From Pseudonocardia alaniniphila (GTDB taxonomy: Bacteria; Actinomycetota; Actinomycetes; Mycobacteriales; Pseudonocardiaceae), in contig NZ_JAKXMK010000020.1 of NCBI RefSeq assembly GCF_022524485.1, forward strand, positions 62,001 through 126,000: a stretch of 64,000 bases of DNA, written 5' to 3'. This document shows positions 43,464 to 52,475 of the stretch, in pieces. Under the pieces are notes generated by a model. The model was given only the letters and a program-made list of their open reading frames with translations. It did no database searches and had not been told where the DNA came from. The first letter of the stretch is position 1. Each line of letters starts with the position of its first letter. The translations under genes and the position numbers were made by a program.

Positions 43464-44456
43464 TCACCGGGTTGCGCGCAGCGTCTCGCCGGGCAGCTCT
43501 CCGAACTCCCCTTCGTGCGCGGCGGCGAAGCGGCCGAGGTGGGTGAATCCCCACTTGTGCGCGACGGTCGCGACGGTTGTGTGGGAGGGGTCGGCCGCTC
43601 GGAGCTCCTCGTGTGCGCGGTGGAGCCGGATCCGGCGCAGGTATGTCGTCGGCGACATACCGACATGGCGCTGGAAGCCCTCCTGCAGCGTGCGGACGCT
43701 GACGTGGCACCTCGCCGCGAGCACCGGGGTGGTCAGGGGCGCTTGCGGATCGGTCTCCATGATGTCGATCGCCGAGCGAACCGCCGACGGACGGCAGGGC
43801 TCCGCGGATGTGCTCAGTTCCTGCGAATAGGGATGCTCGGCGGCCAGCAGGAAACCGCGCACCACGCCTTCCGCGAGGGGGGCGGCGACCAGTGGTTGCC
43901 GCACGATGCTGTCGCTGCAGGCAAGTTGGTCGTTGAGCGTCAGGAGCAACTGTGTCCAGCTCCGGGCAGCGCCGCTCCTGATGTCCATGGCGGCGGCGAG
44001 CGCGATCCGTCCGGAGACCGGACGCCCCAGAAGGGCTTCCAGCGTGCGGTCGACCGCTACCCGGTCGAGCTTCACGCACAGCTGCCGGCAGTCAGCGGCC
44101 CAGCGGGTGAGGATGACCTCGCCGTCGGGCCGATACACCGCGGCCCGCTCCCGTGTCGCCACCACGTCCACCCCCCGGTGCCGGGACTCCAGACGGCCGG
44201 CGACCGGGATGTTCACGTGGTAGCTCGATCCGAGCTCGTCGAGCTCGAGCCGGACGTCCCGGCCGTAGGTGATGTCACCCATCGTGATCGGCCCGATCCG
44301 GCTGAAGCGATGCACCGCGCCGGACCGGCGCTCGCCGAGAATGTCGAACCGCGCCGGGTAGAAAGCGGTGAAGCATTTCTGTGCCAGGTTCGCCGTAGTC
44401 GCGACGACGGGCGGTGAACCTGCTCGCCCGGGATCGCGCGGCGCATTCTCGCTCAT
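43464..44456 (-). CDS. AraC-family transcriptional regulator
   Basis: 330-residue AraC regulator. The N-terminal domain matches the AraC_binding_2 type (GDITYGRDVRLELDELGSSY, HVNIPVAGRLES and a VYRPDGEVILTRW strand). The C-terminal two-helix-turn-helix domain includes VLAARCHVSVRTLQEGFQRHV and VAHKWGFTHLGRFAAAHEGEFGELP. The frame is open upstream; ATG 44456 is chosen because the earlier residues are not family-like. It may control the transglutaminase-like gene or a nearby oxidative-catabolic target, but no target is obvious. Confidence 0.87.
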   Translation of the reverse strand: MSENAPRDPGRAGSPPVVATTANLAQKCFTAFYPARFDILGERRSGAVHRFSRIGPITMGDITYGRDVRLELDELGSSYHVNIPVAGRLESRHRGVDVVATRERAAVYRPDGEVILTRWAADCRQLCVKLDRVAVDRTLEALLGRPVSGRIALAAAMDIRSGAARSWTQLLLTLNDQLACSDSIVRQPLVAAPLAEGVVRGFLLAAEHPYSQELSTSAEPCRPSAVRSAIDIMETDPQAPLTTPVLAARCHVSVRTLQEGFQRHVGMSPTTYLRRIRLHRAHEELRAADPSHTTVATVAHKWGFTHLGRFAAAHEGEFGELPGETLRATR

Positions 44457-44777
44457 GTGCCAACCAGGGTCCGGTCCGGCTCGACGTGCACTCTTGCGGC
44501 CCATGCTATGAGCGTGATTGCGGTTCGGGTCAGGTTGATCTATGATCCCTGTCACGACAATGCGGGATTTGCTGAAGGTCCAGGCTACGGGGTTTGCGCT
44601 CTCCTGTCCGGATCGCTTATGTCGCCCCTTGCATGAGTGGCGAATTCAAGGTTCTGCGGCGCGCATCACTGTGAGTTGCAGAAAGCTGTTGATCTCCTGT
44701 GAAGATTCCACAGACGGCAACAGGCAGACGTCGCCCAACGTCATCAAGGTGTGGAAGGAAAACGTCGAAGCACACCG
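44457..44777. other. AT-richer spacer between AraC regulator and serine hydrolase
   Basis: No coding signal is convincing here. It separates two divergent genes and is less GC-rich than the surroundings, with a pair of TGAAG/GGAAG-like ribosome-binding sequences near 44750. It probably holds two promoters, but no strong -10/-35 pair is clear. Confidence 0.5.
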
Positions 44778-45707
44778 ATGAGGTCCGCCCTGCTCGTGGT
44801 GGCTCTGGCCGTGTTCCTCGGTGCGGGTGCCTTCTTGCTGGAGGGCCGCACGGACGCGGGTGTCGCGGACGCAAGCCCGGGATCGGTCGCGTCGCGGACT
44901 GCCATGGCGCCCGTGGCGATGCCTGCTCTCGATGCCGGTGACACCGCCGGGGTGGCGGCGGCATCGTCGGCCGCCGTGGACAGCGCGGTGCAGCGGGCCG
45001 ATGCCGTCCAGGCGGCCAACCCGCGCACCCAGATCGGGGCAGCAGTCCTCGATCGGAAGACCGGAATGCTCGCGGTCGGCACCAACGGGACGACCCGCTT
45101 CTACTCGGCGTCAGTGGTGAAGCTCTACACCGTGGTCGCGATCCTGCACAGGGTCGACGCCGGGAAACTGACACTGTCGGCCACCGACCGCAACGACATC
45201 CAGCGGGCCCTCGTCGCCAGCGACGACAACGCGATGGATGCACTCTGGGTGAAGTTCGGTGGGGCCGAGACGGTGTCGCAGACGATCAGCCTGGTGGGCC
45301 TCAAGGACAGCCAGCCGCCTGCTGATCCGTCGCAGTGGGGCGAGACCAAGATCTCCGCGCGCGACGTGACCGCCGTCTACAACTACGTGCTGCAGTCGAT
45401 GTCCTCGGCCAGCCGCAGCATGATCATGAACGCTCTCGGCCATGCGCAGGACAAGGGAGCCGACGGGTTCGACCAGGCTTTCGGCCTGATCGCACCCCCG
45501 CGGCAGTCGAATGTGGCGGCGAAGCAGGGGTGGATGTGGATCAACTCCGACTTCGACCTCCACACCACCGGCGTGCTGGGCAGTGACGACCGGTACGTCG
45601 TGGTGATCCTCAGCAAGAACCCGGCGAACGCGGGTTCCGCCGCCGCCCGGACGATCGTGAACAAGGCGACGGCCGCCGCCGAGGCCGCGATTCCCCAGCC
45701 TCGATGA
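44778..45707 (+). CDS. secreted class A beta-lactamase/PBP-like serine hydrolase
   Basis: 309-residue serine hydrolase with an N-terminal membrane anchor or signal sequence (residues 2-20), an Ala-rich linker, and a beta-lactamase-fold domain. The active-site SxxK is SVVK (Ser112, Lys115), the second motif region is SDDN, and the KTG triad reads KQG (AAKQGWMW) near the C-terminus. The layout suits a cell-wall D,D-peptidase-like or beta-lactamase-related protein exported through the membrane. Loss of the Thr of KTG makes beta-lactam hydrolysis doubtful. GTG 44751 is an alternative start. Confidence 0.8.
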   Translation: MRSALLVVALAVFLGAGAFLLEGRTDAGVADASPGSVASRTAMAPVAMPALDAGDTAGVAAASSAAVDSAVQRADAVQAANPRTQIGAAVLDRKTGMLAVGTNGTTRFYSASVVKLYTVVAILHRVDAGKLTLSATDRNDIQRALVASDDNAMDALWVKFGGAETVSQTISLVGLKDSQPPADPSQWGETKISARDVTAVYNYVLQSMSSASRSMIMNALGHAQDKGADGFDQAFGLIAPPRQSNVAAKQGWMWINSDFDLHTTGVLGSDDRYVVVILSKNPANAGSAAARTIVNKATAAAEAAIPQPR

Positions 45708-45730
45708 CCTGGGGCAGTCGCGGCGCCGGG

Positions 45731-46330
45731 TCACGTGTTACTCGTCGAGCGCGCGCTCGAGGTGCTCGCCAGCTCGCCCACGGCCTCCAGTTCGGCGCGC
45801 ATCGCACGCAGGCCGTAGTAGAGCCGTGACTTGACGGTGCCCTCGGGTACTCCGAACTCCCGTGCGGCTTCCCGCACCGTGTGGCCGTGGAAGTAGCACG
45901 CGTGCAACGCCGTGCGGTGCTCCGGTGAGAGCCGGTTCAGCGCCGCGGCGACGGTCCAGCTCTGGACGGCCCGGTCGATCGTGTCCTCCGCGATCACCTC
46001 GGGGACGACGTCCACGGTGAACTCGACGAACTGCCCACGTGACCGCCACTCGTCGATGGAGATCCGCCGCGCGACCGTGAACAGCCAGGTGCGCTGCGAG
46101 CCGCGGCTCTCCTCGAGTGCGTCGAGATGGCGCCAGGCGCGCAACATCGTCTCCTGGACGACGTCCTCGGCTTTGCTGGTATTGCCCCTGGTGAGCCGCA
46201 TGGCGAACGACCAGAGCGCCCGGCCGTGTTGATCGTGGATGTGCCGCATGAGTGCCGCCGCGGCTCTCGGATCTCTGTTCTGAAGACGATTATCGCTCCG
46301 GGTGGCGTCTTTCTTGGCCGGCACGTGCAC
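45731..46330 (-). CDS. ECF RNA polymerase sigma factor
   Basis: 199-residue extracytoplasmic-function sigma factor. Region 2 is readable in ALWSFAMRLTRG, KAEDVVQETMLRAWRHLD and RTWLFTVARRISIDEWRSR; region 4 in LSPEHRTALHACYFHGHTVREA and GVPEGTVKSRLYYGLRAMR. It should direct RNA polymerase to stress or envelope promoters. Its likely anti-sigma gene is not in an operon with it but lies divergently 430 bases away and appears broken. The start is ATG 46330. Confidence 0.92.
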   Translation of the reverse strand: MHVPAKKDATRSDNRLQNRDPRAAAALMRHIHDQHGRALWSFAMRLTRGNTSKAEDVVQETMLRAWRHLDALEESRGSQRTWLFTVARRISIDEWRSRGQFVEFTVDVVPEVIAEDTIDRAVQSWTVAAALNRLSPEHRTALHACYFHGHTVREAAREFGVPEGTVKSRLYYGLRAMRAELEAVGELASTSSARSTSNT

Positions 46331-46760
46331 AGTCTATCCACAATATCGACATCCACCTCGGAGAAAGTCCGGAGCGACGGGCTTCGTTAGCTTGCGCCAT
46401 GTAAATCGGAGCCCTGTTGGGATACGTGTGACGTATAGCTCGGGAGAGCGTTGAGTAAATCTCTATCATTGTTCTGTCGAAATTATCCTGTTTGTCTGTT
46501 ACGTGCTGGACCATGGATATTCACGCAGTTTTACGCTCTGGATGCGGCGATGATTCTGCCGAGATTTCCGGACGATCCCCCGAGGAGTCTGGCGGGGTTG
46601 CGAGCCCCGCGCGTCGGCGGCGCGCTTTGACTGGTCGGGGGGATCGCGATCTGTGGCGATGGCCTGGGCCACACGCAGGGATCGCAGTGAACCGGACGAC
46701 ACCGGGAACCGTCAGGGGGCACGTGGTGCGGTCAGATGTCTTCCGCGGAGCGGTGGCGTG
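46331..46760. other. long AT-rich intergenic region upstream of the ECF sigma gene
   Basis: About 430 bases without a convincing gene and clearly lower in GC than the rest of the window (by eye, close to half A+T). It separates the divergent sigma factor and anti-sigma remnant, so it probably holds their promoters. No clear GGAAC/GTC-type ECF promoter was recognised. Confidence 0.5.
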
Positions 46761-47078
46761 GTGAGCGGAGAGGACGACGATGTCTGCCTCTCGCTGGGCG
46801 CCTACCTGGTCGGCAGTCTCGTGAAGTCGGAGCGTGCCGCGTTCGACCGTCATCTCCCTGATTGCGTGGACTGCCGCCGGGAGATTGCGGAGCTGATGCC
46901 CCTGTTGAGCCTGCTGCGCTGTGTCGATCCCGCTGAATGGTGCAACCAGGCGCCACTCCGGGACGCGACCGGGCGCTGCGGGTCCTCGCCGCGGCCGGTG
47001 CCGGGCAGGAGGCCCGGTGACGTGGGCGGATGCGGAGAACGTCGACGGCTGTGGTGGTGGCGGTGGTCGCGGGGCTGA
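46761..47078 (+). pseudogene. truncated zinc-finger anti-sigma factor gene
   Basis: The first 60 codons encode an intact anti-sigma zinc finger (ZAS) domain: LGAYLVGSLVKSERAAFDRH followed by LPDCVDCRREIAEL with the HxxxCxxC metal motif and an LLSLLRCVD helix. After residue 60 the frame becomes low-complexity, Arg-rich sequence ending at 47078. A hydrophobic stretch (TAVVVAVVAGLIAC) that would suit the membrane anchor lies in a different frame near 47040. This suggests a frameshift or deletion; an in-frame stop also lies in that other frame at 47018. GTG 46758 is an alternative start. Confidence 0.6.
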
Positions 47079-47436
47079 TCGCCTGCTGTCGGCGGGCCGT
47101 GCCGCATGGTCGACCTCACCGAAAGTCGTCGGACGGCGACGATCCGGCTTTCGGGCTGTGAGTTGCATCATCACCGGCGATTCCGATAGCCGGTCGTTCT
47201 TCCCGGCGGTGACCGCGGCGTCCGTCCTTTGCCGATGGGATCCGAAGCACATGGGGATCCGATGAACCTTCCGCCTCGGAACTTCGTGATCACATGTGGG
47301 TTGCAGGGCGCCGCCGGGCGCCACCCGGCAATCAGGAGGTCCAGATGTACCGCGCCAACCTCGGCGTCCCCCCGATCTCGACGGGACGGACCTTGCGGCG
47401 CGCCTCAGCCTGCCCAGCGCGCCGCGCCGCAGTCGG
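47079..47436. other. spacer after the broken anti-sigma gene
   Basis: No clear gene. It may contain the former 3' part of the anti-sigma gene, since hydrophobic and charged segments occur out of frame near 47040-47110. Coding bias is weak. Confidence 0.45.
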
Positions 47437-47925
47437 ATGACCGCCGTGTCCTGGCTGTCGCCGTCGACCGGCGAACCGGAACCGCGGGGGCCGGAGGGGC
47501 TGGCGCGACCGTCGCGCAGCACCACCAACCCGATGGATCGGATCGTCCTGCTCCTCGGCCGCGGCCTGAGCGCCGCGCTGCTCCTCGCGGTGGGCGGCAG
47601 CCACCTCCTGCTCTGGTTCGTCGGATACGGGGCGATTCCGCGGATCGGTGTGTCGTTCCTGGCCAATGCTGCCGGGGCGCTGTTCCTGGCGGCCGCGATG
47701 ATCGCCGTCCGGCCGCGGCACGTCCCGTTGACGGCCGCGCTGGGCGGGCTGTTCATCGCCGGCACCCTGGGTGCGCTCACGCTCGCCCTGACCGTGGGTC
47801 TCTTCGGGTTCGTCGACGAGCTCACGACGCCGTTGGTGCCGACCACGCTGGTTCTGGAGCTCGCCGGGGTTGCGGTGCTCACCACGACAGCCGTCGTCAC
47901 CACGCGCATCCTCCGCGTTCGCTGA
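47437..47925 (+). CDS. small four-helix membrane protein
   Basis: 162-residue membrane protein with four predicted helices: LLLGRGLSAALLLAVGGSHL, VSFLANAAGALFLAAAMIAV, LTAALGGLFIAGTLGALTLA and VLELAGVAVLTTTAVV. ATG 47437 is used; ATG 47530 would remove only a hydrophilic tail. The frame is open further upstream, where coding bias is weak. No family recognised. It precedes the efflux-pump gene by 48 bases in the same direction but has its own separate start region. Confidence 0.6.
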   Translation: MTAVSWLSPSTGEPEPRGPEGLARPSRSTTNPMDRIVLLLGRGLSAALLLAVGGSHLLLWFVGYGAIPRIGVSFLANAAGALFLAAAMIAVRPRHVPLTAALGGLFIAGTLGALTLALTVGLFGFVDELTTPLVPTTLVLELAGVAVLTTTAVVTTRILRVR

Positions 47926-47960
47926 CCGCGCCAAAGCGGCGGCCGGTCGCGTTCCCGGCG

Positions 47961-47985
47961 TATATTGTTCGTAATGCTAACGAAC
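47961..47985 (+). promoter_or_regulatory. -10 box and inverted-repeat operator for the DHA2 efflux gene
   Basis: TATATT (47961-47966) is a good -10 box and would place transcription start at or next to the ATG (47974), so the mRNA may be leaderless. An inverted repeat GTTCGT...ACGAAC (47967-47985) covers the start codon, as expected for a TetR- or MarR-type repressor site. No such regulator gene is adjacent. Confidence 0.55.
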
Positions 47986-49683
47986 TCCGCGGCGCGCCGG
48001 TACAAGTGGATTGCCCTCTCGAACACCACGCTCGGCGTGCTGATCGTGACGATCAACATGTCGATCCTGCTCATCGCGTTGCCGGACATCTTCCGCGGGA
48101 TCGGCATCGACCCGCTCGCGCCGGCCGACATCAGCTACCTGCTCTGGCTGATCATGGGCTACCTGGTGGTCACCGCTGTGCTGGTGGTCAGCTTCGGCCG
48201 GCTCGGCGACATGTTCGGGCGCACCCGCATGTACAACCTCGGCTTCGCGGTCTTCACGGTCTTCTCCGTGCTGCTCGCGGTCACCTGGACCCATGGTGAC
48301 GCCGCCGCCATCTGGCTGATCGGCATGCGCGTGCTGCAGGGCGTCGGAGGAGCGCTGCTGCTGGCCAACTCCACCGCGATCCTGACCGACGCCTTCCCGG
48401 CCGACCAGCGCGGACTCGCGCTGGGGGTCAACCAGGTGGCGGCCATCGCCGGCTCGTTCCTCGGGCTCGTCATCGGTGGAGTGCTCGCTCCGCTGAACTG
48501 GCACTGGATCTTCCTGGTGTCGGTGCCGGTCGGCGTCTTCGGGACGATCTGGGCCTACTACAAGCTGCGCGAGACGGGTGTCCGCGTCCCCGCGAAGCTC
48601 GACTGGTGGGGCAACGTCACGTTCGCGGTCGGGCTCGTCGCGCTCCTCACCGGCATCACCTACGGCATCCAGCCCTACGGCACGCACGTCATGGGCTGGA
48701 CGAGCCCGTCGGTGTTCGGTCTGATCATCGGCGGCATCGTGGTGCTGGCCGGCTTCGTGGCGATCGAGAGGCGTGTGCCGGAGCCCATGTTCCGCATGTC
48801 GCTGTTCCGGTCACGCGCCTTCACCGCAGGCAACGTGGCCAACCTGCTCGCCGCGCTCGGCCGTGGTGGGCTGCAGTTCATCCTCATCATCTGGCTGCAG
48901 GGGATCTGGTTGCCCGAGCACGGCTACGACTTCGAGCAGACGCCGTTGTGGGCAGGTATCTACATGGTGCCGCTGACCGTGGGCTTCCTCGTGGCCGGTC
49001 CGGTGTCCGGAATTCTGTCGGACCGGTTCGGGGCGCGCGCCTTCTCGACCGGCGGGATGGTGCTCGCCGCCGTCAGCTTCCTCCTGCTCGACCTCGTGCC
49101 CGTCGACTTCGACTACCGGATCTTCGCGCTGCTCCTCGTGCTGAACGGGCTGGCGATGGGGATGTTCAGCTCACCGAACCGGGCCGCGATCATGAACAGC
49201 CTGCAGGCCTCGCAACGCGGGGTCGGCGCCGGTATGACCTCGACCTTCCAGAACGCGGCGACGGTGCTGTCGATCGGGGTGTTCTTCTCGCTGCTCATCA
49301 TCGGCCTCGCCGGGACGTTGCCGGGCACGCTGTCCACCGGTCTCATCGCGCACGGTGTTCCCGCGGACGTCGCGAACCGCGTGGCAGGTCTACCTCCGGT
49401 CGGCACGCTCTTCGCCGCGCTGCTCGGTGTCAACCCGATCCAGAACCTGCTCGGGCCGCAGGTGCTCGGGGCGCTGCCGCCTGCTGACGCTCAGTTTCTC
49501 ACCGGACGCGCGTTCTTCCCGGAGCTGATCTCCGGGCCGTTCGCGGCAGGTCTCACGCTGGCCCTCGGGTTCGCAGCGGCGGCGTGCCTGGTGGCCGCGG
49601 TCGCGTCGGCGCTGCGGGGCGGGAAGTACCGCTACCAGGAGCCCGACCAGCCCCTGCCGGCCGCAACGAGCGCACGGGTCTGA
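47974..49683 (+). CDS. DHA2-family MFS multidrug efflux transporter
   Basis: 569-residue proton antiporter of the DHA2 (EmrB/QacA) family with about 14 membrane helices. Motif A is GRLGDMFGRTRMYN near residue 80, and motif C-type GVNQVAAIAGSFLGLVIGGVLAP follows helix 5. It should export drugs or other hydrophobic compounds. ATG 47974 is chosen; an in-frame TTG lies nine bases upstream. Its 3' end overlaps the degenerate nuoC-like gene on the other strand by 131 bases. A candidate operator covers its start. Confidence 0.9.
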   Translation: MLTNSAARRYKWIALSNTTLGVLIVTINMSILLIALPDIFRGIGIDPLAPADISYLLWLIMGYLVVTAVLVVSFGRLGDMFGRTRMYNLGFAVFTVFSVLLAVTWTHGDAAAIWLIGMRVLQGVGGALLLANSTAILTDAFPADQRGLALGVNQVAAIAGSFLGLVIGGVLAPLNWHWIFLVSVPVGVFGTIWAYYKLRETGVRVPAKLDWWGNVTFAVGLVALLTGITYGIQPYGTHVMGWTSPSVFGLIIGGIVVLAGFVAIERRVPEPMFRMSLFRSRAFTAGNVANLLAALGRGGLQFILIIWLQGIWLPEHGYDFEQTPLWAGIYMVPLTVGFLVAGPVSGILSDRFGARAFSTGGMVLAAVSFLLLDLVPVDFDYRIFALLLVLNGLAMGMFSSPNRAAIMNSLQASQRGVGAGMTSTFQNAATVLSIGVFFSLLIIGLAGTLPGTLSTGLIAHGVPADVANRVAGLPPVGTLFAALLGVNPIQNLLGPQVLGALPPADAQFLTGRAFFPELISGPFAAGLTLALGFAAAACLVAAVASALRGGKYRYQEPDQPLPAATSARV

Positions 49684-50260
49684 CCTCGGTCACCGAACGG
49701 GTGCACGGGTCCTCGTCGCCGTCCGGGACGGGGAGCGGGCGCAGGTCCGGCTGGTGGGTGAAGAGCACGCCGACCGACTCGTGCGTCTCGCGCTCGTGCC
49801 GCTGCGCGACCTGGAACAGGCCGGTCGCGCTGGGCAGCCGGCGCCGGTCGGCGGGCACCAGCGTGCGCACGAGCACGTGGTTACGTCCTCCCGGACTGTG
49901 CAGATGGGCGGTCACCAGGATCGTGGCGGAGTCGTGCTGCTCGACTCCGCAGAGGTAGTCGAAGGACGAACAGCCCAGATCGTCGCGGGCCCATCCCAGG
50001 GCGTGGCACCACGCGCCGGGCTCGACGATGACCGTGACGAGCCGCTGCCCGATCTCCGGTTCGCCCATCGCCAGTGCGGCGCCGACCAGCACGGCGAGTT
50101 CGTCGGCAGCGGCGTTCGCTCCCGCACCTGCGCCGTTCCGCAGCCGAGCGGCCGGGCGGCGACCGTCTCCCGTCACAGGCACCCTCACCATCCCCTCGCC
50201 CGGGGAGGGCTGCCCCGGCGCTGCTCCACCATGGGGCCCGGAACTGCCCCCGTCCATCAA
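49553..50260 (-). pseudogene. orphan NuoC-like (30 kDa NADH dehydrogenase subunit) gene, degenerate C-terminus
   Basis: The open frame of 235 codons contains the NADH-quinone oxidoreductase 30 kDa (NuoC) fold from about residue 50: CHALGWARDDLGCSSFDYLC, ILVTAHLHSP, VLVRTLVPADRRRLPSATGL and the signature HERETHESVG. The C-terminal LRKDF-type element is replaced by CTRSVTEV, and the frame runs on as Pro/Arg-rich text antisense to the efflux-pump gene. No other nuo gene is nearby. It is probably a decayed or orphan copy; if still translated, about residues 1-185 would be the real domain. Confidence 0.6.
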
Positions 50261-50361
50261 GAGTCGTCAGCAGACCGTCAACCATCTGCCCAAGGTTCCG
50301 CGGCGTCAGGCGCCGCTACCCGGGGGTACCGCAGTGGCTGTTCCGCAGGGACCATGCGGGA

Positions 50362-51249
50362 ATGACCACCAACGCCAGGTTGCGGGCCCTGGTCGAGCTG
50401 GCCGACACCGGCTCGGTACGGGCGGCCGCGCAACGCCTGGTGGTCACGGAGTCCTCCGTCTCGGCAGCGGTCAGCGCACTCGCCGCGGATGTGGGAGTGC
50501 CGCTCGTGCGCCGCAACGGCCGAGGGGTGCTGCTCACCCCGGCCGGGGAGCGCTACGCGGGCTACGCCCGCCGGATCCTGGGGTTGCACGACGAGGCGAT
50601 GGCGGCCGCCCGCGGCGAGGCCGATCCGGAGCGAGGGCTGCTGCGGCTGGCCGCCGTCACCACGGCGGGGGAGCACGTGCTTCCGGCGATGCTCGCCTCG
50701 TTCCGCGGCCGGCATCCGCGGGTCACGCTGCGGCTGGAGGTCGCTCACCGGGCCCGGGTGTGGCCGCTGCTCGCCCACCACGACGTCGACCTCGTGCTCG
50801 CCGGACGTCCCCCCGACGAGCTCGCGGCCGGGATCCGGGCCGTCAGCCCCAACACGCTGCTGGCGGTGGGCCCGCCGTCGCTCGCCGCCGGTTTCTCGCC
50901 GGCTCACTCGACCTGGCTGATGCGTGAGGCGGGCTCGGGCACCCGCGAGACGTGCGAGGCGCTGCTCTCGGCGGCGGGCGCCGACCCTCCACGGCTCGTG
51001 CTCGGCTCGCCGGGCGCGGTGATCGCCGCGGCCCAGGCCGGTCTGGGTGTCACGTTGGTGTCCCGCCAGGCCGTGGCCCGCCAGATCGAGGCCGGGGACC
51101 TGGTGGAGCTGCCGATGCCGGGCACACCGCTGAACCGCCCGTGGCACGTGGTGAGCCACCCGCACGCCACGGCGGGCACCGACCTGTTCGTGACCCACCT
51201 GCTGGCTCGGCCCGAGCTGGGCTGGAGCGCTCCGCCGCCCAGGCGCTGA
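50362..51249 (+). CDS. LysR-family transcriptional regulator (CbbR-like)
   Basis: 295-residue LysR-type regulator. The N-terminal winged helix is LRALVELADTGSVRAAAQRL, then VVTESSVSAAVSALAADVGV, and the C-terminal ligand-binding domain is complete. The segment around DPERGLLRLAAVTTAGEHVL resembles CbbR, the regulator of carbon-fixation genes. A phosphoribulokinase gene lies about 2 kb away, so a CbbR role is possible but not proven. The frame is open upstream; ATG 50362 is chosen because residues before it are not family-like. Expression direction is the same as the kinase. Confidence 0.86.
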   Translation: MTTNARLRALVELADTGSVRAAAQRLVVTESSVSAAVSALAADVGVPLVRRNGRGVLLTPAGERYAGYARRILGLHDEAMAAARGEADPERGLLRLAAVTTAGEHVLPAMLASFRGRHPRVTLRLEVAHRARVWPLLAHHDVDLVLAGRPPDELAAGIRAVSPNTLLAVGPPSLAAGFSPAHSTWLMREAGSGTRETCEALLSAAGADPPRLVLGSPGAVIAAAQAGLGVTLVSRQAVARQIEAGDLVELPMPGTPLNRPWHVVSHPHATAGTDLFVTHLLARPELGWSAPPPRR

Positions 51250-51254
51250 GCGGA

Positions 51255-52475
51255 TCAGGCCGGGGTGGCCGGAACCGTCACGGTCACGGTGGTGCCCGAA
51301 CCGGGCCGCGAGCGCACCGTCAACGTGCCGCCCACCAGTTCGGCCCGCTCGGCCATGCTGCGCATCCCGTAGCCGGAGGCCTCCGGCTGCAGGTCGCGTG
51401 CCTCGAAGCCGCCCACCCCGGTGTCGAACCCGCACCCGTCGTCGCTGACCTCGAGCCGGACCGTGCCCTCCCGCACCGCGAACCGCAGCTCGACGCGGGT
51501 GGCCCTGGCGTGCTTCTGCACGTTCTGCAGGGCCTCCTGCGCGATCCGGTAGAGCGCGATCTCGACGTGCTCGGGCAGGCGCTCATCACCGAGGATCAGC
51601 TCGCAGTCGAGGTCGGGCACCGTCCGGGAGAGGCTGGTCAGGCCCCCGGCGAGCCCGAGGTCGTCCAGCACCGGGGGACGCAGGCCGCCGATGGCGATCC
51701 GTGCCTCGTCCACGGTGATGTCGGCGAGCTCGCGGGCCAGGATCAGCTGCTGCTCGGCGTACGCCGGATCGCTGCGCAGCGTGCCTGCCGCGGCGTCGAG
51801 GTGGTAGCCGAGGCTGACCAGGCGCTGGGAGATGCCGTCGTGGATGTCGCCCGCGAGCCGCCGCCGTTCGGTCTCCTGGGCGGCGATCACCTGCTCGGTG
51901 AACCGCTCGTTGGCACGCTCCCGGGCGACGAGCCTGCGATGCAGCCGCGCGGAGTGCAGGGCTCCCGCGACGAGCCTGCCGATCGAGGTGAGCAACCGGA
52001 TGTCCCGGGCGGTGAACTCGCGACGGACCACCGTGTGCACGTTGAGCACACCGACCAGACCGGCGAGATCGCTGGTCATCGGCACCGAGGCCATGGAGGT
52101 GTAGTCGACGCCGCGCAACGCCGCGATCGGCACGTAGCGGGGGTCGGCGTGCTTGTCGTCGACGATCACGGCGGGCCTGCCGTGCTCCGCGACCCAGCCC
52201 GCGACCCCCGTGCCGATCGGCAGCCGCACACGGCCGGCCTGCCCATTGAACGGTGGGGTGGCGCCGGCCAGGGTGAGCGAGCGCCCGGCGTCGTCGAGCA
52301 CGTGCACGAAGCAGACGTCGGTGGCGGTGGCCTCGACGATCAACCGCGCGACCGCGGCGGCGAGGGGCTCGACGTCCGGTCCCGACGACGTGGCCTCCAC
52401 GATGGCGAGCAACAGCGCGTTCTCCGCCTCCAGGTCGGCGAGATCGTCCAGGGTGGGACGTCGTGTGCCCGTCAT
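51255..52475 (-). CDS. GAF-domain sensor histidine kinase (NarX/DevS-like)
   Basis: 406-residue cytosolic histidine kinase with an N-terminal GAF sensor domain (about residues 30-180), a HisKA_3 dimerisation domain with the phosphoacceptor His in RRRLAGDIHDGISQRL near 225, and an HATPase_c domain (ALYRIAQEALQNVQKHA, DDGCGF, GYGMRSMAERAELVGG). No membrane segment is present. It forms a two-component system with the response regulator upstream, whose stop overlaps its start by four bases. Signal could be redox or a small ligand through GAF; unknown. Confidence 0.92.
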   Translation of the reverse strand: MTGTRRPTLDDLADLEAENALLLAIVEATSSGPDVEPLAAAVARLIVEATATDVCFVHVLDDAGRSLTLAGATPPFNGQAGRVRLPIGTGVAGWVAEHGRPAVIVDDKHADPRYVPIAALRGVDYTSMASVPMTSDLAGLVGVLNVHTVVRREFTARDIRLLTSIGRLVAGALHSARLHRRLVARERANERFTEQVIAAQETERRRLAGDIHDGISQRLVSLGYHLDAAAGTLRSDPAYAEQQLILARELADITVDEARIAIGGLRPPVLDDLGLAGGLTSLSRTVPDLDCELILGDERLPEHVEIALYRIAQEALQNVQKHARATRVELRFAVREGTVRLEVSDDGCGFDTGVGGFEARDLQPEASGYGMRSMAERAELVGGTLTVRSRPGSGTTVTVTVPATPA

